Below the pieces are notes generated by a model. It had not been told where the DNA came from and made no database searches. It worked only from the letters and a program-made list of their open reading frames with translations. Position numbers and translations under genes: made by a program. Below, piece after piece: positions 1 to 5,867 of a stretch of 5,903 nucleotides of DNA; within the stretch, counting starts at the first letter, position 1; the number at the start of each line of letters is the position of its first letter. This DNA is from Alphaproteobacteria bacterium (lineage in GTDB: Bacteria > Pseudomonadota > Alphaproteobacteria > Rhizobiales > Rhizobiaceae): NCBI GenBank assembly GCA_017308345.1, contig JAFKFE010000407.1:1-5903 (forward strand), in the 5' to 3' direction.

Positions 1-1
1 G

Positions 2-307
2 CTCGGCCGGCATGACTTCACCACCTTCCGCTCCACCCAGTGCCAGGCCGAAAGTCCGGTCCGCACGCTTGCGCGTCTCGACGTCAGCCGCAATGGCGAT
101 TTCATCGAGGTCCGCACCTCGGCGCGCTCTTTCCTGCACAACCAGGTTCGCTCGATGGTCGGCTCGCTGAGGCGCGTCGGCGACGGCTCCTGGGGCTCCG
201 CCGATCTCATGGCGGCGCTCGAAGCGCGCGACCGCGCCGCCTGCGGCCAGGTTGCGCCGCCCGACGGGCTTTTTCTCGTCGGCGTCGACTATCCGCGAGA
301 GGCATGA
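2..307 (+). CDS. truA: tRNA pseudouridine synthase A, C-terminal part (5' end outside window)
   Basis: The reading frame enters from the left edge and stops at TGA 305-307, giving the last 101 residues. TruA isomerises uridine to pseudouridine at positions 38-40 of the tRNA anticodon stem-loop in the cytoplasm. What is visible is the C-terminal RNA-binding/catalytic half: [20 protein letters not shown] near the start, then [20 protein letters not shown], the family's conserved F-H-x-x-V-R-x-M-V-G segment. The end, [11 protein letters not shown], is typical of TruA (PxGLxLxxVxY). Complete TruA proteins are about 245-270 residues, so more than half, including the catalytic Asp region, lies upstream of the window. 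The gene is convergent with the minus-strand operon and appears functionally unrelated to it. Identification rests on motif recognition and is firm; no frameshift is visible. Confidence 0.95.
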   Translation, partial: LGRHDFTTFRSTQCQAESPVRTLARLDVSRNGDFIEVRTSARSFLHNQVRSMVGSLRRVGDGSWGSADLMAALEARDRAACGQVAPPDGLFLVGVDYPREA

Positions 308-356
308 TCCCCTAGCCGTCGCTCTGGAATATCCAAACAAGGGTCTTAGGCGGCGT
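308..356. other. Convergent intergenic gap, no clear terminator
   Basis: These 49 bases separate the stop of truA from the stop of the minus-strand operon. I see no strong GC hairpin followed by a T-run on either strand. The nearest plus-strand candidate is AGCGC-CAGAA-GCGCT at 359-373, followed by TTGTGT, which lies inside the end of the CYTH-CHAD gene. It is short and weak as an intrinsic terminator. Confidence 0.5.
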
Positions 357-1880
357 TCAGCGCCAGAAGCGCTTTGTGTCGGCGAAGGCGTCATGCGCCT
401 CCGCAGCCGCCTCGATCATCGCGGCTTTTTCCTCGACCGTGGTGATCAGGAATGCGGCGCCCTGATCCCCGTCCAGACCGACCCGGGCAAGCAGCCCTGG
501 CGTGGAAACCGCATCGTTCAGCAGGCCGAGCTCATCCTGCAGCTTTTCCAGCGTTTCGAGAAAGCGGTCGTACCGGCGCATCTGCCGCCTGGTCTGGAAC
601 AGCGGCGCGAAGAACTCGGCCGCGTAGCGCAGCTTCTTGGCATCCTTGCGCAGCTCATGGCGGGTCGCGTCGTCGAGATCGACGAGGTCGCGACCGCGCT
701 TCCTGACCCTCTTGCGGAAGCGGTCGAGCGCCGAGGCGGCGAAGTCGCGCGCGCGTTGCTCGCGCGCCTCCGTCGCCGATGGCTGGGTGAGCCAGTCCCC
801 ACGGACAAGCCACTCCGACAGGTCGAGCATGAGGGCCCGCGCGCGCTGCGAGGCCAATACCGTCATGGCATCCCCGTAAGCCTGCTGGCGCGCCTGCTCC
901 AGCCTTTCGCGGATGTCGCCAGCGTCGCAGCGCGCGATCAGCACGTCGAGGCCGCGCGCCGTTCCCAGTTCGGCGGCCAGCCAGCGCAGTTCCTCGCGCA
1001 GCCGGTCGAATTGGCCGTCGCTTGCGATCGCCTTGTGGATCGTAAAGGCCGAGCGTAACCGGCGCAGCGCCACGCGCGCCTGATGCACGGCCTCGCCGTC
1101 TCGCGGGTCGATCAACGCCTCGTTCAACCGGAACTGGCGCAGGCAGGCGCCGGCAATGCGATGGAAGGCGGCCGCGGCGGTCACATCCGCGGTCAGGGCG
1201 ACGGGTTCGGTCTTTACCGCGCGGGCGGCCGGTCCTAGCAAGCGATAGCCGCGCTCGGCCTTGTTGAGCACGCCGAGCCGCAGCGGCACCGCGGTGTCGA
1301 TACGGCGGGCCAAGGAAAATAGCGCCGCGGTCGAGCCGCGCTTCAGCTCCAGCTCGATCTCGCAGAGCGGTGAGCGCCTGTCGCCGGCCACGACCTCGCC
1401 GCGGTCGAGCACGAGCTCGATCGTCGCATCCTCCCACGAGACCATCCAGGTCCGCCGCTCGACAAGCACCTCGAAAGCCGGTCCGAGATACTTGTAGTTG
1501 TCGCCCAGCAGCGCCTTGAGCGGGGTCGTGACGTCGAGGAGAGGACGATCGTCCTCGACAGGCTGCTCCCATTCCGGCCGGGCGAACAATCCCCCGGCCC
1601 CGGGACCGGCAGCCTTTACGGTCTGGATGCGCCGCCCTCCCGATTCCCGGATTCTGAGCGTGAAGCCGGCCTTGCGCAGATCCTGGCCCGGCGTATCGAA
1701 ATAGATCGACCGCAGCCGGGCGACCGCGGACCCCGTCGGGAGCAGGTCCGATCCGATCAGCATATCGGCCGCCTCGAGCGCCAGTTCGAGCTTGAGTTCC
1801 ACTTCCTGTGCCGGCACCACTGGCCTCCCGATTCGCCCAAGCGGGGCGCCGGCCGACTGGCCCATCGCCTGGAATGTCAT
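357..1880 (-). CDS. CYTH and CHAD domain protein (triphosphate tunnel metalloenzyme fused to polyphosphate-binding domain)
   Basis: 507 residues, third gene of the operon. Residues 25-220 form a CYTH domain. The signature ExExK is E26-V-E28-L-K30, and further tunnel-strand residues are visible: YFDT (60-63), LRIRE (75-79), TVK (87-89), IELVLDRGEV (154-163), EIELELK (174-180) and NKAERGYRLL (206-215). The metal- and triphosphate-binding set therefore looks intact. Residues 231-500 form a CHAD domain with its two hallmarks, AVHQARVALRRLRSAF (264-279) and HELRKDAKKLRYAAEFF (408-424), rich in conserved His and basic residues. Known CYTH-CHAD proteins include the E. coli inorganic triphosphatase YgiF, and CHAD domains bind polyphosphate; hydrolysis of a triphosphate or short polyphosphate is inferred here. 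ATG at 1880 is preferred over an upstream in-frame ATG at 2012 because it has GGGAGG five bases before it, overlaps the previous stop as ATGA, and sits just before the domain. No signal peptide or membrane segment is seen, so it is probably cytoplasmic. Confidence 0.93.
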   Translation of the reverse strand: MTFQAMGQSAGAPLGRIGRPVVPAQEVELKLELALEAADMLIGSDLLPTGSAVARLRSIYFDTPGQDLRKAGFTLRIRESGGRRIQTVKAAGPGAGGLFARPEWEQPVEDDRPLLDVTTPLKALLGDNYKYLGPAFEVLVERRTWMVSWEDATIELVLDRGEVVAGDRRSPLCEIELELKRGSTAALFSLARRIDTAVPLRLGVLNKAERGYRLLGPAARAVKTEPVALTADVTAAAAFHRIAGACLRQFRLNEALIDPRDGEAVHQARVALRRLRSAFTIHKAIASDGQFDRLREELRWLAAELGTARGLDVLIARCDAGDIRERLEQARQQAYGDAMTVLASQRARALMLDLSEWLVRGDWLTQPSATEAREQRARDFAASALDRFRKRVRKRGRDLVDLDDATRHELRKDAKKLRYAAEFFAPLFQTRRQMRRYDRFLETLEKLQDELGLLNDAVSTPGLLARVGLDGDQGAAFLITTVEEKAAMIEAAAEAHDAFADTKRFWR

Positions 1881-3487
1881 CCCGTCCTCCCATGCAGCAG
1901 GTCGAGCCGCCGCAACAATTCCGTCGGCACCTGCTCGGCGGTGCGCGACGCGCCGGCGAAGATCGTGCCGCTGTTGCCGTCGAGCGTGATCACCGCTCCC
2001 GGATCGAGCCATTCGTCGCCGAAGCCGATCCGGCCACCGGGCTCGTCGATACGCATGGCTTCGCAGCCGACGAGACAGACCTTGCCGAGCTGCCGCGCCA
2101 CCACGGCCGCGTGGGACGTACGCGCGCCGTGGCGGGTGAGCAGGCCCCGCACGCGATCGATCAGCGCGACGTCATGGGTCTCGGCGTTCTGCCGCGCGAG
2201 GATCACCGGCGTTCCTTTGGCCTCGAATGCCGCGACCTGTGCCTCGTCGAGCGCGACCGCGCCGCTGGCGACTCCGCTGGAGGCGGTCGCGGCATGGCCG
2301 AGCGGTGTCGCCGCCGCGCCATCCTCGGCCACGATGACGCGCGTGGTCAGCGCGGCGGCGTCGAGGCCCGCGGTGCGGGTGCGCGCGGTGTCGCGGTCGA
2401 TCAGCCCCTCGTCCGCCATGTCGAGAGCGATGCGGGCGGCCGCCTGGGGCGTGCGCTTGCCGTCGCGGGTCTGCAGCAGGAAGAGCTTCCCGTCCTCGAC
2501 GGTGAATTCGAAATCCTGCATGTCGCCAAAATGCCGCTCGAGCGCCTTCGTCGCCTCGACCAGTTCCTCCCAGACCCGCGGGGCGATCGCGGCCAGCCGG
2601 TCGTGGCCCTGGGCGCTGCGCCGGCCGCTGACCACGTCCTCGCCCTGCGCGTTGAACAGGAAATCGACCCATGGGGCGGGATCGCCGTCGCTGGGGTTGC
2701 GGGTGAAGCCGACGCCGGCTCCCGACAGTCCGCCCGCGTTGCCGAACACCATGCGCTGGACAGTCACCGCCGTGCCCATGGCATGGCTCAGCCCGCGCAT
2801 CTCGCGATAGGCGACGGCCTTGTCGCTCGACCATGAGCGGAACACCGCCGCGATCGCCGCCTGCAACTGCGCGATGGCGTCCTGCGGAAAGGCCTCCCCC
2901 GCCAGCCGCCGGTAGGTTTCCAGATGCCGTCGCGCGAGATCGCGCAACGCGGCGAAGTCGAGCGAGCGCTCGTCCTCGCCCATGCGCACCTGATCGAGAT
3001 CGTCCTCGAAGGCGGCCGCGTCGATGCCCGCCACCACCTCGCCATAGCCGGCGATCAGGCGGCGATAGGCGTCCCAGGCCAGCCGCGGATTGCCGGTCGA
3101 TCGGATCAGCCCCGGCAGCGTCGCGTCGCCGAGGCCGATGTTGAGCAGCGTCTCCATCATCCCCGGCATCGACACCGGCGCGCCGGAGCGGACGGACAAC
3201 AAAAGCGGCCGGCGCGGATCGCCGAAGCGGAGCCCGGTCGCGGCCTCGAGCCGCTTCATCGCGTCGTGCCAGAGCGCGGGCGTAACCGCTTCCGGATGGG
3301 CGCAGAGGCTGGTGTCCAGCACGAAGGCCGGCGGCACGTTCAGCCCAAGCGCCGCCATCCGCGCGAGATTGTAGGCCTTGAAGCCCATCGTCTCTGGCGA
3401 AGCTGCCTTGGCCAGCGGCGCGCCGGCCACGATCAGGCCAGGCTGGGCTATCCGATCGGCCGGAATGCACGTTGCCGCGTCGTTCAC
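1877..3487 (-). CDS. Pyruvate phosphate dikinase-like protein lacking the C-terminal PEP/pyruvate domain
   Basis: 536 residues, second gene of the operon. The N-terminal ATP-grasp part resembles classical PPDK closely: GFKAYNLARMAALGLNVPP (35-53), LSVRSGAPVSMPGMMETLLN (97-116), VTVQRMVFGN (241-250), GVGFTRNPSDGD (258-269), FNAQGEDVVSGRR (278-290), MQDFEFTVEDGKLFLLQTR (323-341) and GKRTPQAA (343-350). The swivelling phosphohistidine domain follows at about 380-512, with RTSHAAVVARQLGK (456-469). His459 is the expected phosphorylated residue and Thr457 the equivalent of the regulatory threonine of PPDK. Full PPDK is about 870-900 residues; the roughly 350-residue TIM barrel that binds PEP/pyruvate is absent. 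The stop is natural, because the next gene overlaps it with its own good ribosome-binding site. It should be able to form phosphohistidine from ATP and Pi, but the acceptor is unknown. GTG at 3487 is chosen for its strong AGGGGAGG site and GTGA overlap; the further in-frame extension to 3676 only reads through the neighbouring gene. Confidence 0.92.
   Translation of the reverse strand: MNDAATCIPADRIAQPGLIVAGAPLAKAASPETMGFKAYNLARMAALGLNVPPAFVLDTSLCAHPEAVTPALWHDAMKRLEAATGLRFGDPRRPLLLSVRSGAPVSMPGMMETLLNIGLGDATLPGLIRSTGNPRLAWDAYRRLIAGYGEVVAGIDAAAFEDDLDQVRMGEDERSLDFAALRDLARRHLETYRRLAGEAFPQDAIAQLQAAIAAVFRSWSSDKAVAYREMRGLSHAMGTAVTVQRMVFGNAGGLSGAGVGFTRNPSDGDPAPWVDFLFNAQGEDVVSGRRSAQGHDRLAAIAPRVWEELVEATKALERHFGDMQDFEFTVEDGKLFLLQTRDGKRTPQAAARIALDMADEGLIDRDTARTRTAGLDAAALTTRVIVAEDGAAATPLGHAATASSGVASGAVALDEAQVAAFEAKGTPVILARQNAETHDVALIDRVRGLLTRHGARTSHAAVVARQLGKVCLVGCEAMRIDEPGGRIGFGDEWLDPGAVITLDGNSGTIFAGASRTAEQVPTELLRRLDLLHGRTG
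1886..1891 (-). promoter_or_regulatory. Shine-Dalgarno of the CYTH-CHAD gene
   Basis: On the minus strand GGGAGG is followed by five bases (ACGGG) and then ATG. It lies inside the end of the PPDK-like gene and decides the start at 1880. An ATG at 1893-1891 in another frame opens a 412-codon shadow frame, but it has no comparable site and no recognisable protein. Confidence 0.75.
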
Positions 3488-5445
3488 GCCCGCCTCCCCT
3501 GATGCCCCGCGCCGACCCGCGTGAAGACCAGGCCGCGCATCGCGTAGCCCGTGCGCAGCAGCGCGTCGGTGGAGGCTTCCAGCGCGGCCGCGAAATCGGT
3601 GCCGAGGCTGAGCGCGGCCGCGTCCGAGACATGGCGCACGAACAGCCGCCTGACATCGCGGGTCAGCGCGTCGCACAGCTTCTCGGCGTTGACCACCCGC
3701 CAGCAGGCGGCCAGGAATTCATCCTGGTCCTCCGCGAGGCTCGCTTCGTTGAGCGTGCGCGCTATCGCCAGCGCCTTGACATGGTCCTGTGTCGCTTCCA
3801 GCACCTTGTCGGCAAGCCGGCGCAGCGCGGCGCGCAGCTCGTCATTCCAGCCATGGTGGTTGTCCTCGGCGATCAGCGACAGGACGAATCCGGCCTCCTC
3901 CAGCTCGTCCGCCGCATCGTCGGCGCATTCGATCAGCCGCAGGAAGGGCAGCCAGCGCGCGTTGCCGGCCGCCTGATCGCGCAGGCGCATCACCAGATGA
4001 TCGGCCTTGCGCTCCCATACCTTGGCGCGCTCCGAGAGCTTCCGCGCCGCCTTGACGTCCGTTTCGTGGCCGTGGGCCAGCGCATCGCGTATACCCTCCG
4101 CCAGGGCCTGGCAGAAGGCGGCGTGCTCGCCGAGCAGGGCGAATTCATCGCGGTGGCGGCCGACATGGCGCGACAGGAGCAGCCTGATCTGGTCGGCGAC
4201 CAGGGCGGCGGTCTGGCCCGCCTGCATGGCATTGGAAGCAAGGACCAGCGCCTCGGTCAGGAAATCGCGCGCCTCGGCCTCGCCCAGCACGCCGTCCAGC
4301 CGGTCGCCGACGCGAAAGTGGTCCGGTGACAGCGCTTCCATGGCGTCGAAGACCAGCTGTTCGGCTCCGGCCATGAGCCAACCCATGTGGCCCGCCTCGC
4401 GATGGGCCGCCTCGGTCAGCACCGCGACGGAAAGCGGCTTGGCCACCAGCCGGTTCAGCCGCTTGCGCGCCCGGTTCCAGTCGATCAGGAAGACGATGCG
4501 CGCGCCCAGGGCCTCGAGCGCGACGTCCGCCGCCGCAAGATCCGCGCAGTCGAAACGCGCTGTGCCGACGACGTAGTCGGCGCCCGCGTTCAGGCCGGCG
4601 CTGCGCCGCGCGCCGACGCCCGACCATTGCGCCCCGATTTCCGACAGGAACTCCTGGAAGAAGGCGAAGCGCCGCTCGTGCAGGTCCGAATAGGTGAGCG
4701 TGATCGAAAGGCCCTCCATCTGGATCACCAGCACATGCGCGTCGTTGGTGCCGATGTCGTTCTGGATGAGCAGCCGGGCTCCATCGCGGGTCGCCGCCGT
4801 GTCGAGGCCGGGATGATCGAATTTGAGCTTGCGCGTGCGGTTCAGCCCGCGCATGAACGCGGCGACCCGGGGCCGGTCGTCGGCGTCGAGCTGCCAGACA
4901 TGGGCGCCGTCCACCGTGTCGTCCGACACATCGGCCGCCAGCCGGTTCAGGCTCTTGTGCAGATCCATCACCAGGATGTGGAACGTATCGCTCCCGCCGC
5001 GCTTCCCGCCGGTCAGCGCCAGCATCTGGGCGTCGTCGAGCACGCCCGCGTTCAACCGGTCCAGCCAATCGCACCAGTGGTCGACCCGCGCGGTCTGCGC
5101 CTTGTGGTCGGCATCCGCGCTGCCTTCCAGCGGGCGCGCCATCAGACGGATGTCCTCGCCAAGCATCTTGCCCAGTCGAGGCAGGTCGGGAAGGTGCAGC
5201 TTCCCGACCTCCGACCAGGCCGCCTCCTGCATCTCCAGCATCCAGGGCGCGTTGACATGCGCGGCGGCGTAGTCGCGGCGCAGGTCGGCCAGCGGCACCG
5301 CGCCGTCGGCGGCATGGGCTGCCGCGGCCTGCAGCGCGGTCAGCGCGAATTTCAGCCGGTCATTTGCCCCGAGCGCGGCCTTGATCCGGGCCGGCAGGAG
5401 CAGTTTCGATTGACCGAGCGCGGCGACGACATCCACTTTCTCCAT
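3484..5445 (-). CDS. Large protein with C-terminal PhoU/DUF47-like helical domain; N-terminal region unrecognised
   Basis: 653 residues, first gene of the operon. The C-terminal region (about 390-640) is all-helical in composition and carries acidic motifs of the PhoU/DUF47 type: ERKAD (478-482) in VWERKADHLVMRLRD, IECADDAADELEEAGF (505-520), and AEKLCDALTRDVRRLFV (587-603). In PhoU proteins such E/D-x3-D motifs bind metals; PhoU and DUF47 proteins usually modulate phosphate transport and signalling and are about 210-240 residues long. Residues 1-390 match nothing I can name. They include a helical start, an aromatic segment HVNAPWMLEMQEAAW (63-77), the patch FHILVMDLHKSLNRL (155-169), and a probable strand-rich core with HVLVIQMEGLSITLTYSDLHERR (237-259) and IVFLIDWNRARKRLNRL (317-333). 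No signal peptide or clear membrane span is seen. No Pit-type phosphate transporter gene, the usual DUF47 partner, is in the window. The PhoU relationship is moderate, from motif pattern only. Start ATG 5445 lacks a good Shine-Dalgarno; see the mini-ORF entry. Confidence 0.85.
   Translation of the reverse strand: MEKVDVVAALGQSKLLLPARIKAALGANDRLKFALTALQAAAAHAADGAVPLADLRRDYAAAHVNAPWMLEMQEAAWSEVGKLHLPDLPRLGKMLGEDIRLMARPLEGSADADHKAQTARVDHWCDWLDRLNAGVLDDAQMLALTGGKRGGSDTFHILVMDLHKSLNRLAADVSDDTVDGAHVWQLDADDRPRVAAFMRGLNRTRKLKFDHPGLDTAATRDGARLLIQNDIGTNDAHVLVIQMEGLSITLTYSDLHERRFAFFQEFLSEIGAQWSGVGARRSAGLNAGADYVVGTARFDCADLAAADVALEALGARIVFLIDWNRARKRLNRLVAKPLSVAVLTEAAHREAGHMGWLMAGAEQLVFDAMEALSPDHFRVGDRLDGVLGEAEARDFLTEALVLASNAMQAGQTAALVADQIRLLLSRHVGRHRDEFALLGEHAAFCQALAEGIRDALAHGHETDVKAARKLSERAKVWERKADHLVMRLRDQAAGNARWLPFLRLIECADDAADELEEAGFVLSLIAEDNHHGWNDELRAALRRLADKVLEATQDHVKALAIARTLNEASLAEDQDEFLAACWRVVNAEKLCDALTRDVRRLFVRHVSDAAALSLGTDFAAALEASTDALLRTGYAMRGLVFTRVGAGHQGRRA
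3493..3500 (-). promoter_or_regulatory. Shine-Dalgarno of the PPDK-like gene
   Basis: AGGGGAGG on the minus strand is followed by five bases and GTG at 3487. It is the strongest ribosome-binding site in the window and supports a GTG start whose last two bases begin the TGA stop of the upstream gene. Confidence 0.75.
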
Positions 5446-5448
5446 CTG

Positions 5449-5496
5449 TCAGCCGTCCATCCTGTCGTGAAGCTTTGCCGTCTTGTTCATTGCCAT
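5449..5496 (-). CDS. Possible 15-residue leader mini-ORF, in frame with the PhoU-like gene
   Basis: ATG at 5496 is preceded by AAGGA (5505-5501, four-base spacing) and reads MAMNKTAKLHDRMDG, then TGA at 5451-5449. Only the three bases CAG separate that stop from the ATG of the PhoU-like gene, and the two are in the same frame. The mini-ORF has a better ribosome-binding site than the main gene, so it could couple translation by termination-reinitiation. Alternatively it is the original N-terminus of the main protein, now cut off by a nonsense codon or a sequencing error (TGG to TGA), or simply chance. The coding evidence is thin because of its length. Confidence 0.3.
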   Translation of the reverse strand: MAMNKTAKLHDRMDG

Positions 5497-5522
5497 TTCA
5501 TCCTTTCCAGAGTACTTCGAAA

Positions 5523-5540
5523 TCATAAGCCGACTTATGA
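5523..5540. repeat. Perfect inverted repeat over the predicted -10, operator candidate
   Basis: TCATAAG-CCGA-CTTATGA has 7-base arms that match perfectly around a 4-base centre. The right arm contains the predicted -10 of the minus-strand promoter and the left arm falls at the predicted transcription start. A dimeric repressor could block the promoter here. An outer pair, CTTCGA (5515-5520) and TCGAAG (5548-5553), surrounds it slightly off-centre. I do not recognise the regulator. Confidence 0.45.
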
Positions 5541-5562
5541 AAGCATATCGAAGCACTGTCAC
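5534..5562 (-). promoter_or_regulatory. Predicted sigma70-type promoter of the three-gene operon
   Basis: On the minus strand GTGACA (5562-5557; 5 of 6 to TTGACA) is followed by a 17-base spacer and CATAAG (5539-5534; 4 of 6 to TATAAT). Transcription would start near 5527, giving a leader of about 80 bases before the ATG at 5445. The -35 sits inside the Pho box-like repeat and the -10 inside a palindrome. It is the best promoter-like arrangement in an AT-richer island in front of the operon. It is a prediction from sequence pattern only. Confidence 0.5.
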
Positions 5563-5573
5563 AATCTTGTCAT
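5556..5573 (+). promoter_or_regulatory. Pho box-like direct repeat (PhoB site candidate)
   Basis: CTGTCAC-AATC-TTGTCAT: two 7-base half-sites separated by 4 bases, which is the 11-base period of the PhoB box (consensus CTGTCAT-N4-CTGTCAT). Each half-site has one mismatch. It lies about 110 bases upstream of an operon of phosphate-related proteins, which raises its credibility. The direct repeat reads in the plus direction, opposite to the operon. It may therefore bind PhoB in the reverse orientation, repress rather than activate, or serve a plus-strand transcript. Confidence 0.6.
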
Positions 5574-5641
5574 GATGAATCTACTCCGCGTCAAAGGATT
5601 GACCATTGATCCAGCGCAAATCATTCGAAAGAAGATTGTCC

Positions 5642-5659
5642 CGGGAGCGGCTGCTCCCG
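5642..5659. repeat. GC-rich perfect hairpin
   Basis: CGGGAGC-GGCT-GCTCCCG has a perfect 7-bp stem and a 4-base loop. No T-run follows on the plus strand (AATGCGG). On the minus strand the downstream bases GGACAATCTTCTTTCG are only mildly T-rich, so a terminator for a transcript arriving from the right is possible but weak. It lies upstream of the operon promoter and could insulate it. Confidence 0.4.
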
Positions 5660-5838
5660 AATGCGGCCGCGATGATGGACATCGCCCCGGGGCCGATACC
5701 CTGCGGGCCGGCCGGTCGGACTTGCGGATCAGGCTTCCGATACAGCCCCAGGCAGCCTCCGCCATGACGGATCGCGGAGCGCGACAGGCTCCGCCAGGCC
5801 GCGGTTCACCGTTTCACGCGCGGTTTGGAGACGGACTC

Positions 5839-5867
5839 TGATCTCAGGTCGAACAGGCCTGAAATCA
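5839..5867. repeat. Imperfect inverted repeat
   Basis: TGATCTCAGG (5839-5848) and CCTGAAATCA (5858-5867) pair at 9 of 10 positions around a 9-base loop. The single C/A mismatch on the plus strand becomes a G-U wobble in a minus-strand RNA. No T-run follows on either side. It could be an intergenic palindromic repeat or part of an RNA; I cannot name a family. Confidence 0.35.

Noticed and set aside
359..373. AGCGC-N5-GCGCT hairpin as truA terminator
   Set aside because: The stem is only 5 bp, there is no T-run, and it lies inside the convergent gene's coding sequence.
252..1058. Long plus-strand open frame opposite the CYTH-CHAD gene
   Set aside because: It is antisense to a gene with clear CYTH and CHAD motifs. 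Its protein is Arg/Gly/Ala-rich with no recognisable domain; high third-position GC leaves antisense frames open.
655..1893. 412-codon minus-strand frame starting 13 bases before the CYTH-CHAD start
   Set aside because: Same strand but wrong frame. The product is low-complexity Arg/Gly/Ala, while the overlapping frame carries conserved motifs throughout.
1881..2012. Upstream start (ATG 2012) giving a 551-residue CYTH-CHAD protein
   Set aside because: The extra 44 residues are Arg-rich frame shadow of the PPDK-like gene. The ATG at 1880 has a strong Shine-Dalgarno and a typical ATGA overlap.
5446..5466. Second pair of CTGTC motifs (CTGTCAG and CTGTCGT)
   Set aside because: The two copies are 16 bases apart rather than the 11 of a Pho box, and the first overlaps the start region of the gene; probably chance.
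5559..5765. 68-codon minus-strand frame upstream of the operon
   Set aside because: It ends inside the Pho box-like repeat, lacks a Shine-Dalgarno and shows no recognisable or biased coding pattern.
4387..5841. 484-codon plus-strand frame opposite the PhoU-like gene and running through the control region
   Set aside because: It is antisense to the PhoU-like gene, has no domain, and runs through the Pho box, promoter and palindrome. Its last 90 codons lack a ribosome-binding site and coding bias.
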